From Nostoc commune NIES-4072 (GTDB lineage Bacteria > Cyanobacteriota > Cyanobacteriia > Cyanobacteriales > Nostocaceae): 64,000 bases of DNA. A program made the translations under genes and the position numbers. Positions 54,959 to 64,000 of the stretch are shown here, in pieces. The stretch is from NCBI RefSeq assembly GCF_003113895.1, contig NZ_BDUD01000001.1, positions 3,138,756 to 3,202,755 on the forward strand. Reading direction: 5' to 3'. Within the stretch, counting starts at the first letter, position 1. Every line of letters starts with the position of its first letter. The notes under the pieces are model-generated. The model made no database searches and had not been told where the DNA came from. It saw only the letters and a list, made by a program, of their open reading frames with translations.

Positions 54959-56470
54959 TCACGTAGTGCGCCGGAGGCGTTCGCTTAAAGGATTGTGTTT
55001 AGATGCTAAACGCGCTCTCCCAGCAGCAGCCCATTCTTGGAGTTGCTGAATTTGCTCTACAGCAGTTCGTGCCAAGGGGATGATCTGACTGGCTGCTTCT
55101 AAAATATCATCAGTAGCAAAGTCGCGGTTTTGGCTAAATCCAATATGCATCGCTTCAATTAAAGTTTGCTCAATTTCTGCTCCAGAAAAATCGGGCGTTT
55201 CATAAGCTAACCTTTCGATGTCATAACTTTTTAAGTTATGGGGGCGCAATCGGGATAAATGAACGTCATAAATTGCTTTTCTCTCTTCTTGGGTGGGCAA
55301 ACCCACAAAGAAAATTTCATCAAATCGCCCCTTACGGAGCATTTCTGGCGGTAAAGCTTGGATGTCGTTGGCGGTGGCGACGACAAACACAGGTGAGCTT
55401 TTTTCAGCTAGCCAGGTAATAAAAGTACCAAACACACGGCTGGCTGTTCCGGCATCACCTTTGCTACCAAGTCCGGCAAAAGCTTTATCTATTTCATCAA
55501 TCCACAAAATACAAGGAGCGAGGGCTTCAGCTACTTGGATCATTTGGCGAGTCCGAGATTCTGATTCACCCACCAAACCACCAAATAACCTTCCCACATC
55601 CAAACGTAGCAAGGGTAAATGCCAGTGATGAGCGATCGCTTTTGCCGTTAACGATTTACCAGTTCCCTGAATACCCACCAACATTAAACCACGGGGGTGC
55701 GGTAATCCGTACTGTCGTGCCTTATCAGTAAATGAACCCCCCCGCCGAATCAACCAATCCTTCAAGTTATCCAGTCCGCCAATATCAGAAATTTGCTCAG
55801 TGGCGGGGTAGAAGTCCAAGATTTGGGTTTGGCGGATAGTTTGACGTTTTTCTTCCAAAACTAGATCCACATCTTCTGGTCGCAATTCACCGTGGGTAGC
55901 GATCGCTTTCGCCAAAACTCGGCGAATCCGTTCCATCGAAAGCCCTTGACAAGATAGCACCAAGTCATCTAAAACTTTGCCAGAAAGTGAGTTACCAGTA
56001 CTTTGTAGTAAGCGTTCCACCTCAGTTTTAATTTCTGCGGCGGCGGGTAAGGGAAACTCTACGACTGTCAACACTTCGGTTAAATCGTCAGGGATGGCGA
56101 TGCGTGGCGACAATAGTACAATATTTTTTGGTTGCGACTTCAGAAGTCTGGACAGATTGCGGAGTTTGCGAGCGATCGCTACATCATCTAAAAAGCGATG
56201 ATAATCTCGTAAAATCAATACCGCAGGTGCGGAAGCTGGTAATTTTTCGATAAATTCTAAAGCTTGCAACGGGTTACGTCGCCCAAACCCAACATCATTG
56301 GGGTTTCCTTGGTAGCCATCGACAAAATCCCAAGTATAGACTGGGCGATTACCCTGGTTGGTTGCTTCTTCCCGGATAGCTGCTTCTACCCGTTCTTCTT
56401 CATAAGTTGGAATATAAATCAAAGGGTAGCGGGCGCGTAGCAGCAGTTTAAACTCTTCACGGAAGTTCAT
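54959..56470 (-). CDS. ycf46: Ycf46-like AAA ATPase
   Basis: A 503-residue AAA+ ATPase of the Ycf46 family, conserved in cyanobacteria and red-lineage plastids. The N-terminal half ([32 protein letters not shown]) is family-specific. The AAA module has Walker A GIQGTGKS (near residue 268), Walker [11 protein letters not shown], and the sensor/arginine region [15 protein letters not shown]. It has been linked to inorganic carbon use in Synechocystis (slr0374), though its role is unclear. No operon partners. Confidence 0.93.
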   Translation of the reverse strand: MNFREEFKLLLRARYPLIYIPTYEEERVEAAIREEATNQGNRPVYTWDFVDGYQGNPNDVGFGRRNPLQALEFIEKLPASAPAVLILRDYHRFLDDVAIARKLRNLSRLLKSQPKNIVLLSPRIAIPDDLTEVLTVVEFPLPAAAEIKTEVERLLQSTGNSLSGKVLDDLVLSCQGLSMERIRRVLAKAIATHGELRPEDVDLVLEEKRQTIRQTQILDFYPATEQISDIGGLDNLKDWLIRRGGSFTDKARQYGLPHPRGLMLVGIQGTGKSLTAKAIAHHWHLPLLRLDVGRLFGGLVGESESRTRQMIQVAEALAPCILWIDEIDKAFAGLGSKGDAGTASRVFGTFITWLAEKSSPVFVVATANDIQALPPEMLRKGRFDEIFFVGLPTQEERKAIYDVHLSRLRPHNLKSYDIERLAYETPDFSGAEIEQTLIEAMHIGFSQNRDFATDDILEAASQIIPLARTAVEQIQQLQEWAAAGRARLASKHNPLSERLRRTT

Positions 56471-56999
56471 ATTTGGCTATCGTTATTAGTTCTTCTCTCA
56501 TTGTTCAGGTTTGTATCGCCTCTCACAACTAAAAAACCAACATCGGCCAGTCTATAGCGGTTACGAGTGCGATCGCTCTGTGTGAGATATTTTTTAAAGG
56601 CGATCGCTCTTTTGTGGTCAGCAGAATTTAAATCATTAGGTGATTGATAACATTTAATTTTGGCAAACGTAGTAATCGTCAAAAATCAAATCAAACCGCT
56701 ATGGATAATAACTATATGCTGAATATTATAGTTGCTTGTTTATCCCAATATTATGTTTCTAAACCCGCTTTTCAATAGTATTTAAGATGCGCTTACTCAA
56801 AGAATACATTAACATTAGGAAGAGCAAATAAAGTTGTATTTGCAGTACGGAAAAAAATGGGTAAACTAAGATTTGATTTTACTTTAGTTGCTTAGAAAAC
56901 GCTATAAGAAGTATTTAATAAAATATAAAACGATAAGCCTGTATAAACAGGCTTAGTTCATCTAGGTGCAGATTTAAGTCTGATGAAATTACCAAATTA
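56471..56999. other. Intergenic region without a convincing gene
   Basis: A 71-codon minus-strand frame (56467-56682) overlaps the ycf46 start by 4 bp and contains two HIP1 sites; its sequence looks random and I do not call it. The rest is AT-rich and shows no structure. Confidence 0.45.
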
Positions 57000-57518
57000 C
57001 TACCCTGGAAGTTGCTTTTTCAAAGCTTCCAGAGAAGCCCAACGGTTATCAACTGGAGTTTCAGGAATATCAGAATTATCAACTGTACTACTTACAGGAA
57101 TACCTGGACAATTCCGGCTGCACAACTGGCGCAGAGGTACTGCCAAGCACATCTGCTCATACAGCCATTCGTTGGGATAAAAATAACCATCAGGTGGCAG
57201 GGTTTCAACCAACTCTTCCATAATTACTTCCCGTTCTAAGGGCAAGTCATTTACCTGATTTGCAGTTTCGTCTAACCAGATGATTTCCTTCGTATCAAGC
57301 CCTAAACGTCGATTGTATTGCTGCAAACAGCGATTGCAGGTACAAGTAATAATTGTTTCTGCCTGAGCGGACACTTCCAGGTAATTGCCATGATGCTCAA
57401 CCCGCACATGACCGCGAACTGGTGTCAACGTTTCCAGACCAGGCAGAAATTCCTGAACCTGAACTTCCTCTGTCCGCTCCGATGCTCTAGTTAGCTGCGG
57501 AATAAAAATTGCGTCCAT
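57000..57518 (-). CDS. yceD: YceD/DUF177 family protein
   Basis: A 172-residue protein of the YceD (DUF177) family, needed for 23S rRNA accumulation in plants and bacteria. The conserved cysteine region TCTCNRCLQQY and the later CLAVPLRQLCSRNCPGI form a likely zinc site. It is usually encoded near rpmF or, in cyanobacteria, near the rpmH-jag operon, as here: it is the next gene, 215 bp after jag on the same strand, separated by a heptamer array. Confidence 0.9.
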   Translation of the reverse strand: MDAIFIPQLTRASERTEEVQVQEFLPGLETLTPVRGHVRVEHHGNYLEVSAQAETIITCTCNRCLQQYNRRLGLDTKEIIWLDETANQVNDLPLEREVIMEELVETLPPDGYFYPNEWLYEQMCLAVPLRQLCSRNCPGIPVSSTVDNSDIPETPVDNRWASLEALKKQLPG

Positions 57519-57649
57519 AGGATTTGTGAGACATCCTCACTAAAAATTTATCTTCATTACCAGCAATAATACTGGTACTACATTTTTAATTTTATCTCTT
57601 AAGAACAAGAGAAATTTTGAAAGAAATTATATTGTTAAGAGTTTTCAAT

Positions 57650-57760
57650 TAACTCCTAACTCCTAACTCCTAACTCCTAACTCCTAACTCCTAACTCCCT
57701 AACTCCTAACTCCTAACTCCTAACTCCCAACTCTTAACTCCCAACTCCTTCCAACGAAGC
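57650..57760. repeat. CTCCTAA heptamer array abutting jag
   Basis: About thirteen tandem copies of CTCCTAA (with one interrupted unit and later CTCCCAA/CTCTTAA variants) run from about 57650 to 57750, covering the jag stop codon at 57734 and its last codons. Confidence 0.9.
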
Positions 57761-58261
57761 TGGACGGACAACCAGATTACGATGCGGCTCTTTACCGCGA
57801 CTGAAAGTTTCTAAATCTCCAAACTCCTTCAAGAAGGTATGGATTTGTCGCCGTTCAGCAGAACTGAGGGATTTGATTTCCACTTCTCTACCAGAAAAGC
57901 GCACTTCATCGGCTGCTGCTTCTGCTAATGCGCGAATTTCGGCTTCTCTTTTGACCCGGTAGCCATTTAACTCAATGGTGTAAGAGGCTTGTTCCTCCGG
58001 GGGTTGACTTAGGTTTAAAACTGAATTCGCTAGATACTGAATCGCATCTAACACAGAACCATCAGCACCAATTAAGCCCTGGATTTGTTCTGTCGTCAAA
58101 TTAGTTTGGTCAATTGTTAACCAGTAGTTATCTGGTTCTGGAGAATCGCCGTCTTGAGATTGGGCAGTTTCTAAATGACCCTGAATTTCAGAAGGTATTC
58201 CAGTGAGTTCCAGCAGGGTTTTTAACCACTGCTGACCTCGCTGCATGGAAATATTGCTCAT
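57734..58261 (-). CDS. jag: RNA-binding protein Jag/KhpB (KH-R3H)
   Basis: A 175-residue protein with a central KH domain (about 65-105, [20 protein letters not shown]) and a C-terminal R3H domain (about 120-175, [19 protein letters not shown], then [10 protein letters not shown]). It binds RNA and in other bacteria is linked to cell envelope and division control. It overlaps yidC by 4 bp (ATGA). Its extreme C-terminus is encoded by the start of a heptamer array (SLEGVGS). Confidence 0.93.
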   Translation of the reverse strand: MSNISMQRGQQWLKTLLELTGIPSEIQGHLETAQSQDGDSPEPDNYWLTIDQTNLTTEQIQGLIGADGSVLDAIQYLANSVLNLSQPPEEQASYTIELNGYRVKREAEIRALAEAAADEVRFSGREVEIKSLSSAERRQIHTFLKEFGDLETFSRGKEPHRNLVVRPASLEGVGS

Positions 58262-59409
58262 GATCCCCCTGTTGCCTTTTTCTTAGCACTTTTTGGTTCA
58301 AATGGCAATGCCTTTTGTTCTGCGACTACTGCTTCTTTCTCTTGGGTTGCTACAATTTTTTGCAGTTCTTCTGGTAGAGGTTCGCGGGATAGAAGATAAG
58401 TTTGGGCGGTTTGGAAGATATTACCAATCACCATATACATCAGTACCCCTGCTGGTAAGGGGAAGAACAAAAACATTCCAGAAAAAATAACTGGAGTGAT
58501 TTTGTTAACTGTATCTTGCTGCGGATTGCCACCACTGGAATTTTGCCCAGAAAGCATTTGGCTAACATAAAGGCTGATTCCAAAGGAGACGATCATAGCG
58601 ACGATATCCCAGTGGATTGTACCATCTGGATCAGTTGCGCCAACCCTTCCTAAAGCATCAATAAATAGAAAGCCTTTGTCTGCTGCTAATCCAGGAATTG
58701 TTCCTTGAATAGTGACTTCTCCTGGTTGCAAGGCTTCTACATTACCTTGGGCATCAATTTTTATCCTATCTTCACCTTTGGTGACTTTCCAATCAGGAAT
58801 GAGCTTATTTTCTGGGTGTTCTGCTAAGAGTACCTGAAATGGTTTGCCCTCAACGGTTTGATATTGGATCTTAGTTTGTTCTCCCACCGTTAATTTGTTA
58901 CCACTAGGAAGGATGGCAGCTACTTTAACGTGTTCTCCATCAGCAATATAAATATTTTGAGGAGCAGTGGCAAAGGCTTGCGGTTGAATTTGTTCGATTT
59001 GTTCTGCGGGAAAGATTTGCAGGTTAACGCTGTAGTTCGCACTTGCAAAAGGCGAACCCCGTAAAGTGGCAAACAGCGCTAATAAGACCGGCATTTGCAC
59101 TAGTAATGGAAAACAGCCTGCTAAAGGATTGCCAAATTCTTTTTGAACATTGACCATTTCCTCTTGCTGCTTTTGCGGATCATCCTTATAGCGCTCTTTG
59201 ATTTCTGCCATCCGCTTCTGCATCAGAGGTTGTACAATTCGCATTTTCCGCATGTTGCGAATTGAGCCAGCACTCAGGGGATAGAGCGCGAAGCGGACTA
59301 TCAGGGTCAAAGCAACGATCGCCAATCCGTAGCTAGGCACAATACCATAGAAAAAATCTATGATTGGCAGCATCACGTTGTTCGAGAGAAAGCCGATACC
59401 AAAATCCAT
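58258..59409 (-). CDS. yidC: Membrane protein insertase YidC
   Basis: YidC/Oxa1/Alb3 inserts proteins into the thylakoid and plasma membranes. This 383-residue protein has five core helices with [40 protein letters not shown] and, near the end, [20 protein letters not shown]. The cytoplasmic coiled hairpin ([20 protein letters not shown]) is basic. A roughly 130-residue beta domain (about 135-265) sits between the second and third helices as in other cyanobacteria. It lies in the rpmH operon. Confidence 0.95.
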   Translation of the reverse strand: MDFGIGFLSNNVMLPIIDFFYGIVPSYGLAIVALTLIVRFALYPLSAGSIRNMRKMRIVQPLMQKRMAEIKERYKDDPQKQQEEMVNVQKEFGNPLAGCFPLLVQMPVLLALFATLRGSPFASANYSVNLQIFPAEQIEQIQPQAFATAPQNIYIADGEHVKVAAILPSGNKLTVGEQTKIQYQTVEGKPFQVLLAEHPENKLIPDWKVTKGEDRIKIDAQGNVEALQPGEVTIQGTIPGLAADKGFLFIDALGRVGATDPDGTIHWDIVAMIVSFGISLYVSQMLSGQNSSGGNPQQDTVNKITPVIFSGMFLFFPLPAGVLMYMVIGNIFQTAQTYLLSREPLPEELQKIVATQEKEAVVAEQKALPFEPKSAKKKATGGS

Positions 59410-59514
59410 TATTCTGAATTCAACCTGAGGTACTGTAAACTAACTGAATCTAATTTATCTAAATCATAAATTATGTGCGACTACCCTTTGCTACGGATAG
59501 CCGCACATCCAAAA

Positions 59515-59610
59515 GGGGCATTGGGCATTGGGCATTGGGATATTGGGCATTAGTTATTTTTTCCTTGCTCCCTCTGCTTCCCCTGCTCCCCCTGCTCTCC
59601 TGCTCCCTAC
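59515..59610. repeat. GGGCATT and CCCTGCT tract between yidC and the PH gene
   Basis: Three copies of GGGCATT followed by pyrimidine-rich CCCTGCTC units fill the 205-bp gap on both strands. No gene is seen. Confidence 0.75.
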
Positions 59611-59615
59611 TCCCA

Positions 59616-60008
59616 TCACTTGTTAGCAGCAGCGCTATATTCGGGATTTTTTGCAGCAATTCTTTCGTTGATGTAGTCATAGACTTCCCGAAACTTAGGA
59701 ATTGCCCGCAATTCTAGACGACTGCCGTTTCTTAGGGTTAGTACCATATCTCCCCACAAGCCAATGCCACGTGGAACTGTAACGACTTTGACAATTTCTG
59801 AGTAAATTATGTCAGTGCGATCGCGTCCCTGCCAACCTCCTGTCACGGTAATTCGGCGATCGGTGATGCGAAAACGCAGCCACAATGCTCTGACAATTGC
59901 CCCAACTGTTAATGGTATCCCGACAATGGTTAGCCCAATCAACAGGTTGACAATCAAATCCCCAATATGGGGGCCACCTTCATAATAAACATCTTCACGA
60001 ATTCCCAT
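59616..60008 (-). CDS. PH-domain membrane protein of the rpmH operon
   Basis: A 130-residue protein with an N-terminal membrane hairpin (about 15-45, DLIVNLLIGLTIVGIPLTVG) and a bacterial PH-like domain (about 50-120, FRITDRRITVTGG, DIIYSEIVKVVTVPRG). Its start overlaps rnpA by 14 bp. It is a typical cyanobacterial member of the rnpA-yidC cluster; function unknown. Confidence 0.88.
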   Translation of the reverse strand: MGIREDVYYEGGPHIGDLIVNLLIGLTIVGIPLTVGAIVRALWLRFRITDRRITVTGGWQGRDRTDIIYSEIVKVVTVPRGIGLWGDMVLTLRNGSRLELRAIPKFREVYDYINERIAAKNPEYSAAANK

Positions 60009-60417
60009 CGAACACCTCAGCTTGTGCCAACAACTGCTCTAATTCTTGCAGAAATTGTGGGCTTACGCACTTAGATTCTGCTGTTGTGGGTTTAACAATG
60101 AACACTAGCCGCCATCCTGGTGATAATTTGGGCAGCAAGCTATATAAAGCAGAAGTAATTTGCCGTTTGATTCGGTTGCGAACCACTGCCCTTTTGCTTA
60201 CTTTTGTGCTTATCGAAATGCCAATCCGCGTGCTGGCAAGATGTGCTGAGTCAGTTGCTTGTGTTGTCTGGGTGGCAGTGTCCAAAGAAGGTTTTGTTGA
60301 ATATAAAGGCTTTAAGGCTCTCAATGTTAAATAAGAGCCATGACGCCGAATTCCTTCCCGGAAAACTGCCTGGAAATCCTTGCGGGATTTTAGCCGATTT
60401 GCTTTAGGCAAAGCCAC
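59995..60417 (-). CDS. rnpA: Ribonuclease P protein component
   Basis: The protein subunit of RNase P, which with RnpB RNA matures tRNA 5' ends. The 140-residue protein has the typical N-terminus LPKANRLKSRKDFQAVFREG and the RNR signature AVVRNRIKRQITSALYSLLP. A Thr/Ala-rich insert of about 20 residues (residues 42-60, DTATQTTQATDSAHLA) between the two is longer than in most bacteria. It follows rpmH by 26 bp. Confidence 0.95.
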   Translation of the reverse strand: MALPKANRLKSRKDFQAVFREGIRRHGSYLTLRALKPLYSTKPSLDTATQTTQATDSAHLASTRIGISISTKVSKRAVVRNRIKRQITSALYSLLPKLSPGWRLVFIVKPTTAESKCVSPQFLQELEQLLAQAEVFDGNS

Positions 60418-60443
60418 AGATGCTCTTTTAGCTTAGATAAGCC

Positions 60444-60578
60444 CTAAACGCTTAGACGGTGACGCCCCTTTCTTCTCCTGGCGCTAATCACGTTCCTGCC
60501 ATCTGGTGTCCGCATCCTAGCGCGAAAACCAGAGGTTCTTTTTCTCTTACGGCTAGTGCCGCCTAATGTTCTTTTCAT
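60444..60578 (-). CDS. rpmH: Ribosomal protein L34
   Basis: A short gene found by hand translation: 44 residues, [20 protein letters not shown] followed by [18 protein letters not shown] and RHRLSV. This matches L34 of the large ribosomal subunit along its whole length. A ribosome-binding site (AGGAGA) precedes the ATG by 7 bases. It starts the rpmH-rnpA-PH-yidC-jag operon. Confidence 0.97.
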   Translation of the reverse strand: MKRTLGGTSRKRKRTSGFRARMRTPDGRNVISARRRKGRHRLSV

Positions 60579-60831
60579 ACTCTTCTCCTGTTAGGTGATT
60601 TTTATAAAAACCCACAATCTTCAATTATATTACTTTATTAGGGAATAGGGAATAGGGCATTGGAAAGAGGACTTGGGGACTCTTGAGAATTGGGGACAAG
60701 GGGAAACACTTGTTGCAAGTTCTAATTTAAGTCCCCTTGTCCCCTTGTCTCCCCTGCCCCTGCTTCCCCTACTTCCCCTGCTTCCCCTGCCTCCCCTGCT
60801 CCCTCATCTCCCTACTCCCCACTCCCCAAAG

Positions 60832-61344
60832 TTAATTAATGCTCAAAATCCATGTACCCATGTAGCGCAATAGTGGCACATCGCCAGGGGAGAGAACTTG
60901 ACAGCGAAAATAGTAAACTCCGCCGAAGGCTGGATTTTTAACGTTAGATAAGACTACCTCAACTCCACTACCTGCTGGTACTGGCTCTTCGGGAAAAATA
61001 TTAATCAGCTTACCTTCTTTGTCCCATTTCACCTCAGAAAGCGGAACGGCTTTACCTTTGACTCGGACTTCAATTTTTTTCTGGTCAAAAGTTCCTTTGT
61101 AATAATCAGGGTAAGTAATGGCAAATTGACCAACAGCCAATTTCATTTTTTGGGCTGGAATCCTTAATATGTAACGATCCCAACCATTGGCTTGTCCACC
61201 AAAATCTAACCTAAAGGGTAGCTGATTTTCTTGTTTGACACCGCTAAACAGTGTAAATCCAGGTAAGCTTTGCGCCCAAGTCAAGGCTGGTAATCCAGTA
61301 ACCAGAAAGCTAGTCACGGCTAAAGCAGAAAGTAAACGTCGCAT
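60832..61344 (-). CDS. Exported DUF2808 protein
   Basis: A 170-residue protein with a signal peptide (about 1-25, LLSALAVTSFLVTGLPALTWA) and a DUF2808 domain (about 30-165). Typical strands are GGQANGWDRYILRIPAQKMK, FAITYPDYYKGTFD and GVYYFRCQVLSPGDVPLLRY. The family is common in cyanobacterial periplasm or outer layers; function unknown. The downstream gap (60640-60831) is filled with CCCTTGT/CCCCTGC-type repeats. Confidence 0.88.
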   Translation of the reverse strand: MRRLLSALAVTSFLVTGLPALTWAQSLPGFTLFSGVKQENQLPFRLDFGGQANGWDRYILRIPAQKMKLAVGQFAITYPDYYKGTFDQKKIEVRVKGKAVPLSEVKWDKEGKLINIFPEEPVPAGSGVEVVLSNVKNPAFGGVYYFRCQVLSPGDVPLLRYMGTWILSIN

Positions 61345-62106
61345 AATCAGGCTTCCTCTACCAAAATATAAATCTGTTATCTAAAATAACTGTGTGTTAG
61401 TATTCGTTACTAAACTTTACTACTGACTTCCTGACAATTGACGTTCTATAACAAAAAAAAGTGCCATCTTTACTGAGCTTTAGGCGGCAGCAAAATTACT
61501 TAGTCATAAATTTACTATGTACTCGATTGACTTCATTACCCTTACAGAGTAATGATTTGATGAGTATGTTGGTCAAATTTTGAACTCAATATAAACACGG
61601 TTGGGATTAGATTGTGTTTCCAAATATGTACAAGTGTATCTAAATTTGAGAATTTTGTTATAAAAATTGAGGCGTGCTATCAGCGATCGCCTGTTAAGTT
61701 GGACTAAATTGATTAAAATAAGTTGGAATCAGAGTCGTAATTATTAAAATTTGATTTGGAAATTATAAAGCTTTCAAAATTTGGTCAATATTACTCTATA
61801 AGAAAGGAATACCAAAATTTCTTAATCCCGAAAACAAGCTGAAGATAAAGATGCAAAATTTGGGAATCAATTTAGGATGTGCAATACGTAACCCTGTTTG
61901 CAACTATCTGAAAATATGACATCTGCGAACGGCAAAGTCAGGCTTTGCCTGGACAGCTAAGAGTGGGAGAGGAAAGTTTCTTTTGTTCAATCTACAAGTA
62001 AAATTCATGGGTGATGTTCCTGTCTAAGTACTGTGAGTGCAGGATATCCCTCATCTAGACAATCGCTTACTTGGCAGAGATTAGGTATTTATCTTCAGGA
62101 GATTTC
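61345..62106. other. Long upstream region of the pnt operon
   Basis: About 760 AT-rich bases between two divergent genes. No gene is supported. A hairpin GGCAAAG-TCAGG-CTTTGCC lies at about 61930-61949, and the pntA ribosome-binding site AGGAG at 62095. Promoters for both neighbours must be here but no consensus stands out. Confidence 0.45.
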
Positions 62107-63279
62107 ATGAGAATAGCAGTTGCTAAAGAAATTGAAGTTTGTGAACGTCGTGTGGCATTAATTCCTGACACCGTTGCTCGATTGGTAAAACAAGGTTTGG
62201 AAGTTTGGGTAGAAGCAGGTGCAGGAGAACGATCATTTTTTGGCGATTCTGACTATGAAGCCGTAGGAGCCACAATAATCAGCGATACTGCCAAATTATG
62301 GGGCGAAACAGATATTCTGTTGAAAGTCAGCCCACCGCAAGAACGAGAAGATGGACGCTCAGAAATTGATTTGTTAAAGGAAGGGGCTGTTTTAGTCAGT
62401 TTCCTTAATCCCTTGGGAAACCCCGTTGTAGCACAGCAACTAGCAAATCGGAAAGTTACAGCCTTGAGTATGGAAATGATTCCCCGTACTACCAGGGCGC
62501 AAAGTATGGATGCTTTGTCCTCGCAAGCTTCATTAGCAGGTTACAAGGCTGTATTAATTGCCGCAGCTGCATTACCGAAATATTTTCCGATGTTAACCAC
62601 AGCCGCAGGCACGATCGCTCCAGCGAAAGTATTTATTATGGGTGCTGGTGTAGCCGGATTGCAAGCGATCGCTACCGCCAGACGCTTGGGAGCAGTAGTA
62701 GAAGCCTTTGATATCCGTCCCGCCGTCAAAGAAGAAGTGCAAAGCTTAGGGGCAAAATTCGTTGAAGTCAAATTAGACGAAGAAACCGTTGCTGCTGGCG
62801 GTTACGCCAAGGAAATCTCTGAGGCTAGCAAACAACGTACTCAAGAAGTTGTTGCTGAACACATCAAAAATTCTGATGTCGTAATTACTACCGCCCAAGT
62901 ACCTGGGAGACAAGCACCACGGCTAGTTACAGAAGAAATGGTGGCACAAATGAAACCAGGTTCAGTAATTGTGGATTTGGCTGCTGAACAGGGTGGTAAC
63001 TGCGCTTGCACCGAACCCGGTAAAGATATTGTCTGGAACGGCGTGACAATTATCGGCCCCATCAATCTCCCATCATCGATGCCAATTCACGCCAGCCAAT
63101 TGTATGCCAAGAACGTAACTTCGTTGATGCAATTGCTAATTAAAGACAAAGCTTTGCAGGTGGACTTTAGCGACGACATCGTTGATGCAGCGTGCGTTAC
63201 CCATGCTGGTGAAATTCGCAATCAACGAGTGCGAGATGCGCTACAAGCTTTGAATACTCAACAACCGGCGGTTAATTAG
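62107..63279 (+). CDS. pntA: NAD(P) transhydrogenase subunit alpha, part 1 (PntAA)
   Basis: The NAD(H)-binding cytoplasmic subunit of the proton-translocating transhydrogenase, which makes NADPH from NADH. The 390-residue protein from the ATG at 62107 (AGGAG ribosome site 8 bases before) begins MRIAVAKEIEVCERRVALIP. It has the Rossmann motif VFIMGAGVAGLQAIATARRLGA and the RQAPRLVTEEMVAQMKPGSV block. An earlier in-frame TTG at 62071 is less likely. As in other cyanobacteria the alpha subunit is split from its membrane part. Confidence 0.95.
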   Translation: MRIAVAKEIEVCERRVALIPDTVARLVKQGLEVWVEAGAGERSFFGDSDYEAVGATIISDTAKLWGETDILLKVSPPQEREDGRSEIDLLKEGAVLVSFLNPLGNPVVAQQLANRKVTALSMEMIPRTTRAQSMDALSSQASLAGYKAVLIAAAALPKYFPMLTTAAGTIAPAKVFIMGAGVAGLQAIATARRLGAVVEAFDIRPAVKEEVQSLGAKFVEVKLDEETVAAGGYAKEISEASKQRTQEVVAEHIKNSDVVITTAQVPGRQAPRLVTEEMVAQMKPGSVIVDLAAEQGGNCACTEPGKDIVWNGVTIIGPINLPSSMPIHASQLYAKNVTSLMQLLIKDKALQVDFSDDIVDAACVTHAGEIRNQRVRDALQALNTQQPAVN

Positions 63280-63412
63280 GGACTGGGAATTAGGGACTAG
63301 GGACTAGTGACTGGGGACTAGGAAATAGATACTTAGCAATACTTTCTCAGTACCCAATACACCAATACCCAATCCCCAGTACCCAATCCCCAGTACCCAA
63401 TACCCATTCCTA
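63280..63412. repeat. Heptamer-type repeats inside the pnt operon
   Basis: Tandem GGGACTA units (about 63283-63322) face CCCAGTA/CCCAATA units (about 63350-63408), forming an inverted repeat in the 150-bp gap between pntA1 and pntA2. Confidence 0.8.
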
Positions 63413-63429
63413 AAAGGAGTTTTGATTTC

Positions 63430-63723
63430 ATGACAGAGGCATTACTTGCTGCTTTGTTTGTATTTGTATTGGCATCTTTTATCGGTTTTGAAGTCATCAA
63501 TAAAATCCCACCGACTTTACACACGCCCTTAATGTCAGGCTCAAACGCGATTTCTGGCATTTCGGTACTTGGGGCAATAGTGGCATCAGGTGCTAGAGAA
63601 ACAAGTGTATCAGTAATTCTTGGTTTAATTGCTGTAGTACTAGCTACAGTAAATGTTGTAGGTGGCTTTCTAGTCACAGATAGAATGCTGCAAATGTTCA
63701 AGAAGAAGGAGATTAAGGCGTGA
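63430..63723 (+). CDS. NAD(P) transhydrogenase subunit alpha, part 2 (PntAB)
   Basis: The 97-residue membrane part of the alpha subunit, with three helices (about 4-22, 40-55, 60-85) and conserved IGFEVINKIPPTLHTPLMSG and SNAISGISVLGA. A strong AGGAG precedes the ATG. Its TGA overlaps the GTG start of pntB (GTGA). Confidence 0.95.
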   Translation: MTEALLAALFVFVLASFIGFEVINKIPPTLHTPLMSGSNAISGISVLGAIVASGARETSVSVILGLIAVVLATVNVVGGFLVTDRMLQMFKKKEIKA

Positions 63724-64000
63724 GCGACTTTTTACCAACTGGCATTCAGCTGACATATTTAGTCGCTGCATCCTTATTCATTTTTGGTTTGAAAAAGCTG
63801 GGTTCACCAGCTACAGCGCGAAATGGTAATGTGATTGCATCTGTGGGGATGCTGCTGGCAATTGTGGCAACAATGCTGGATCGGCATGTGTTGAACTACG
63901 AGATGATATTGTTAGGCTTGGCGATTGGATCGGGAATTGGTGCGATCGTTGCCTACAAAGTCCAAATGACCGAAATGCCCCAAATGGTGGGTTTACTCAA
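63720..64000 (+). CDS. pntB: NAD(P) transhydrogenase subunit beta PntB (partial)
   Basis: The N-terminal 93 codons, from a GTG start overlapping the pntA2 stop by 4 bases (GTGA). They encode membrane helices with LTYLVAASLFIFGLKKL, SPATARNGNVIASVGMLLA and AIGSGIGAIVAYKVQMTEMP, typical of PntB. The gene runs off the window end; the NADP-binding domain is not seen. Confidence 0.93.
   Translation, partial: MSDFLPTGIQLTYLVAASLFIFGLKKLGSPATARNGNVIASVGMLLAIVATMLDRHVLNYEMILLGLAIGSGIGAIVAYKVQMTEMPQMVGLL

Noticed and set aside
56467..56682. 71-codon frame upstream of ycf46
   Set aside because: Overlaps the ycf46 start, holds HIP1 repeats and shows no conserved pattern.

Overview
This window comes from the chromosome of a filamentous, heterocyst-forming cyanobacterium of the Nostoc/Anabaena group (Nostocales). 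It carries NdhM of the photosynthetic NDH-1 complex, the chlorophyll enzyme ChlM, a HetP-family heterocyst protein, a ferredoxin-dependent nitrate assimilation cluster with NtcA-type promoters, split pntA genes, abundant HIP1 octamers (GCGATCGC) and many heptameric short tandem repeats. No rRNA, tRNA or CRISPR array was recognised.

Layout. 0.3-2.7 kb: ndhM, then a decayed IscB (OMEGA-type) transposon-encoded nuclease with a probable guide-RNA leader, interrupted by a 93-bp MITE. 2.7-9.2 kb: a phospho-signalling group made of a zinc-ribbon/PP2C phosphatase, a CHAT (caspase-like) peptidase fused to an FHA domain, an unknown acidic protein and an FHA-PrsW intramembrane protease. 9.7-11.5 kb: a DJ-1/PfpI protein, narM and a PsiE-like protein. 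11.8-26.5 kb: the nitrate island. The nirA-nrtP-narB operon runs leftward from a consensus NtcA promoter. A complete group II intron sits between that promoter and a rightward Rieske protein/NirB pair. A GmrSD-like remnant and a BrnT toxin pair follow, then ntcB (with its own consensus NtcA promoter) and cnaT, whose stop codon is supplied by the second, identical copy of the 93-bp MITE.

26.5-34.8 kb: an LCP cell-wall transferase, a repeat-invaded membrane protein, an AI-2E/PerM-type permease, a serpin beside a secreted S8 peptidase with an altered triad, and rpe. 35-43 kb: a hetP-like gene, long gene-poor DNA with decayed fragments, a GH116 glycosidase, a broken RlaP-type nucleotidyltransferase and chlM. 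43-50 kb: a CPA2 antiporter with universal-stress domains, an HNH nuclease pair, a TPR remnant, and a NACHT NTPase (NLR-like) with a long Leu-Ser repeat tract and a small divergent membrane protein. 49.9-64 kb: sbcC, a peptidoglycan-binding/SPOR protein, an SH3 protein, ycf46, yceD, the rpmH-rnpA-PH-yidC-jag operon, a DUF2808 protein, and pntA1-pntA2-pntB (cut by the window end).

How it works together. Nitrate is imported by NrtP, reduced by NarB (helped by NarM) to nitrite and by NirA to ammonium. NtcA, NtcB, CnaT and probably NirB control the operon. A recurring theme is repeat invasion of genes: heptameric repeats lie in frame inside narB, nirA and a membrane-protein gene, and a short repeat core shared with the MITE lies in frame inside the GH116 gene. 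The best candidates for undescribed biology are the PP2C/CHAT-FHA/FHA-PrsW group and the NACHT gene with its small membrane-protein neighbour.
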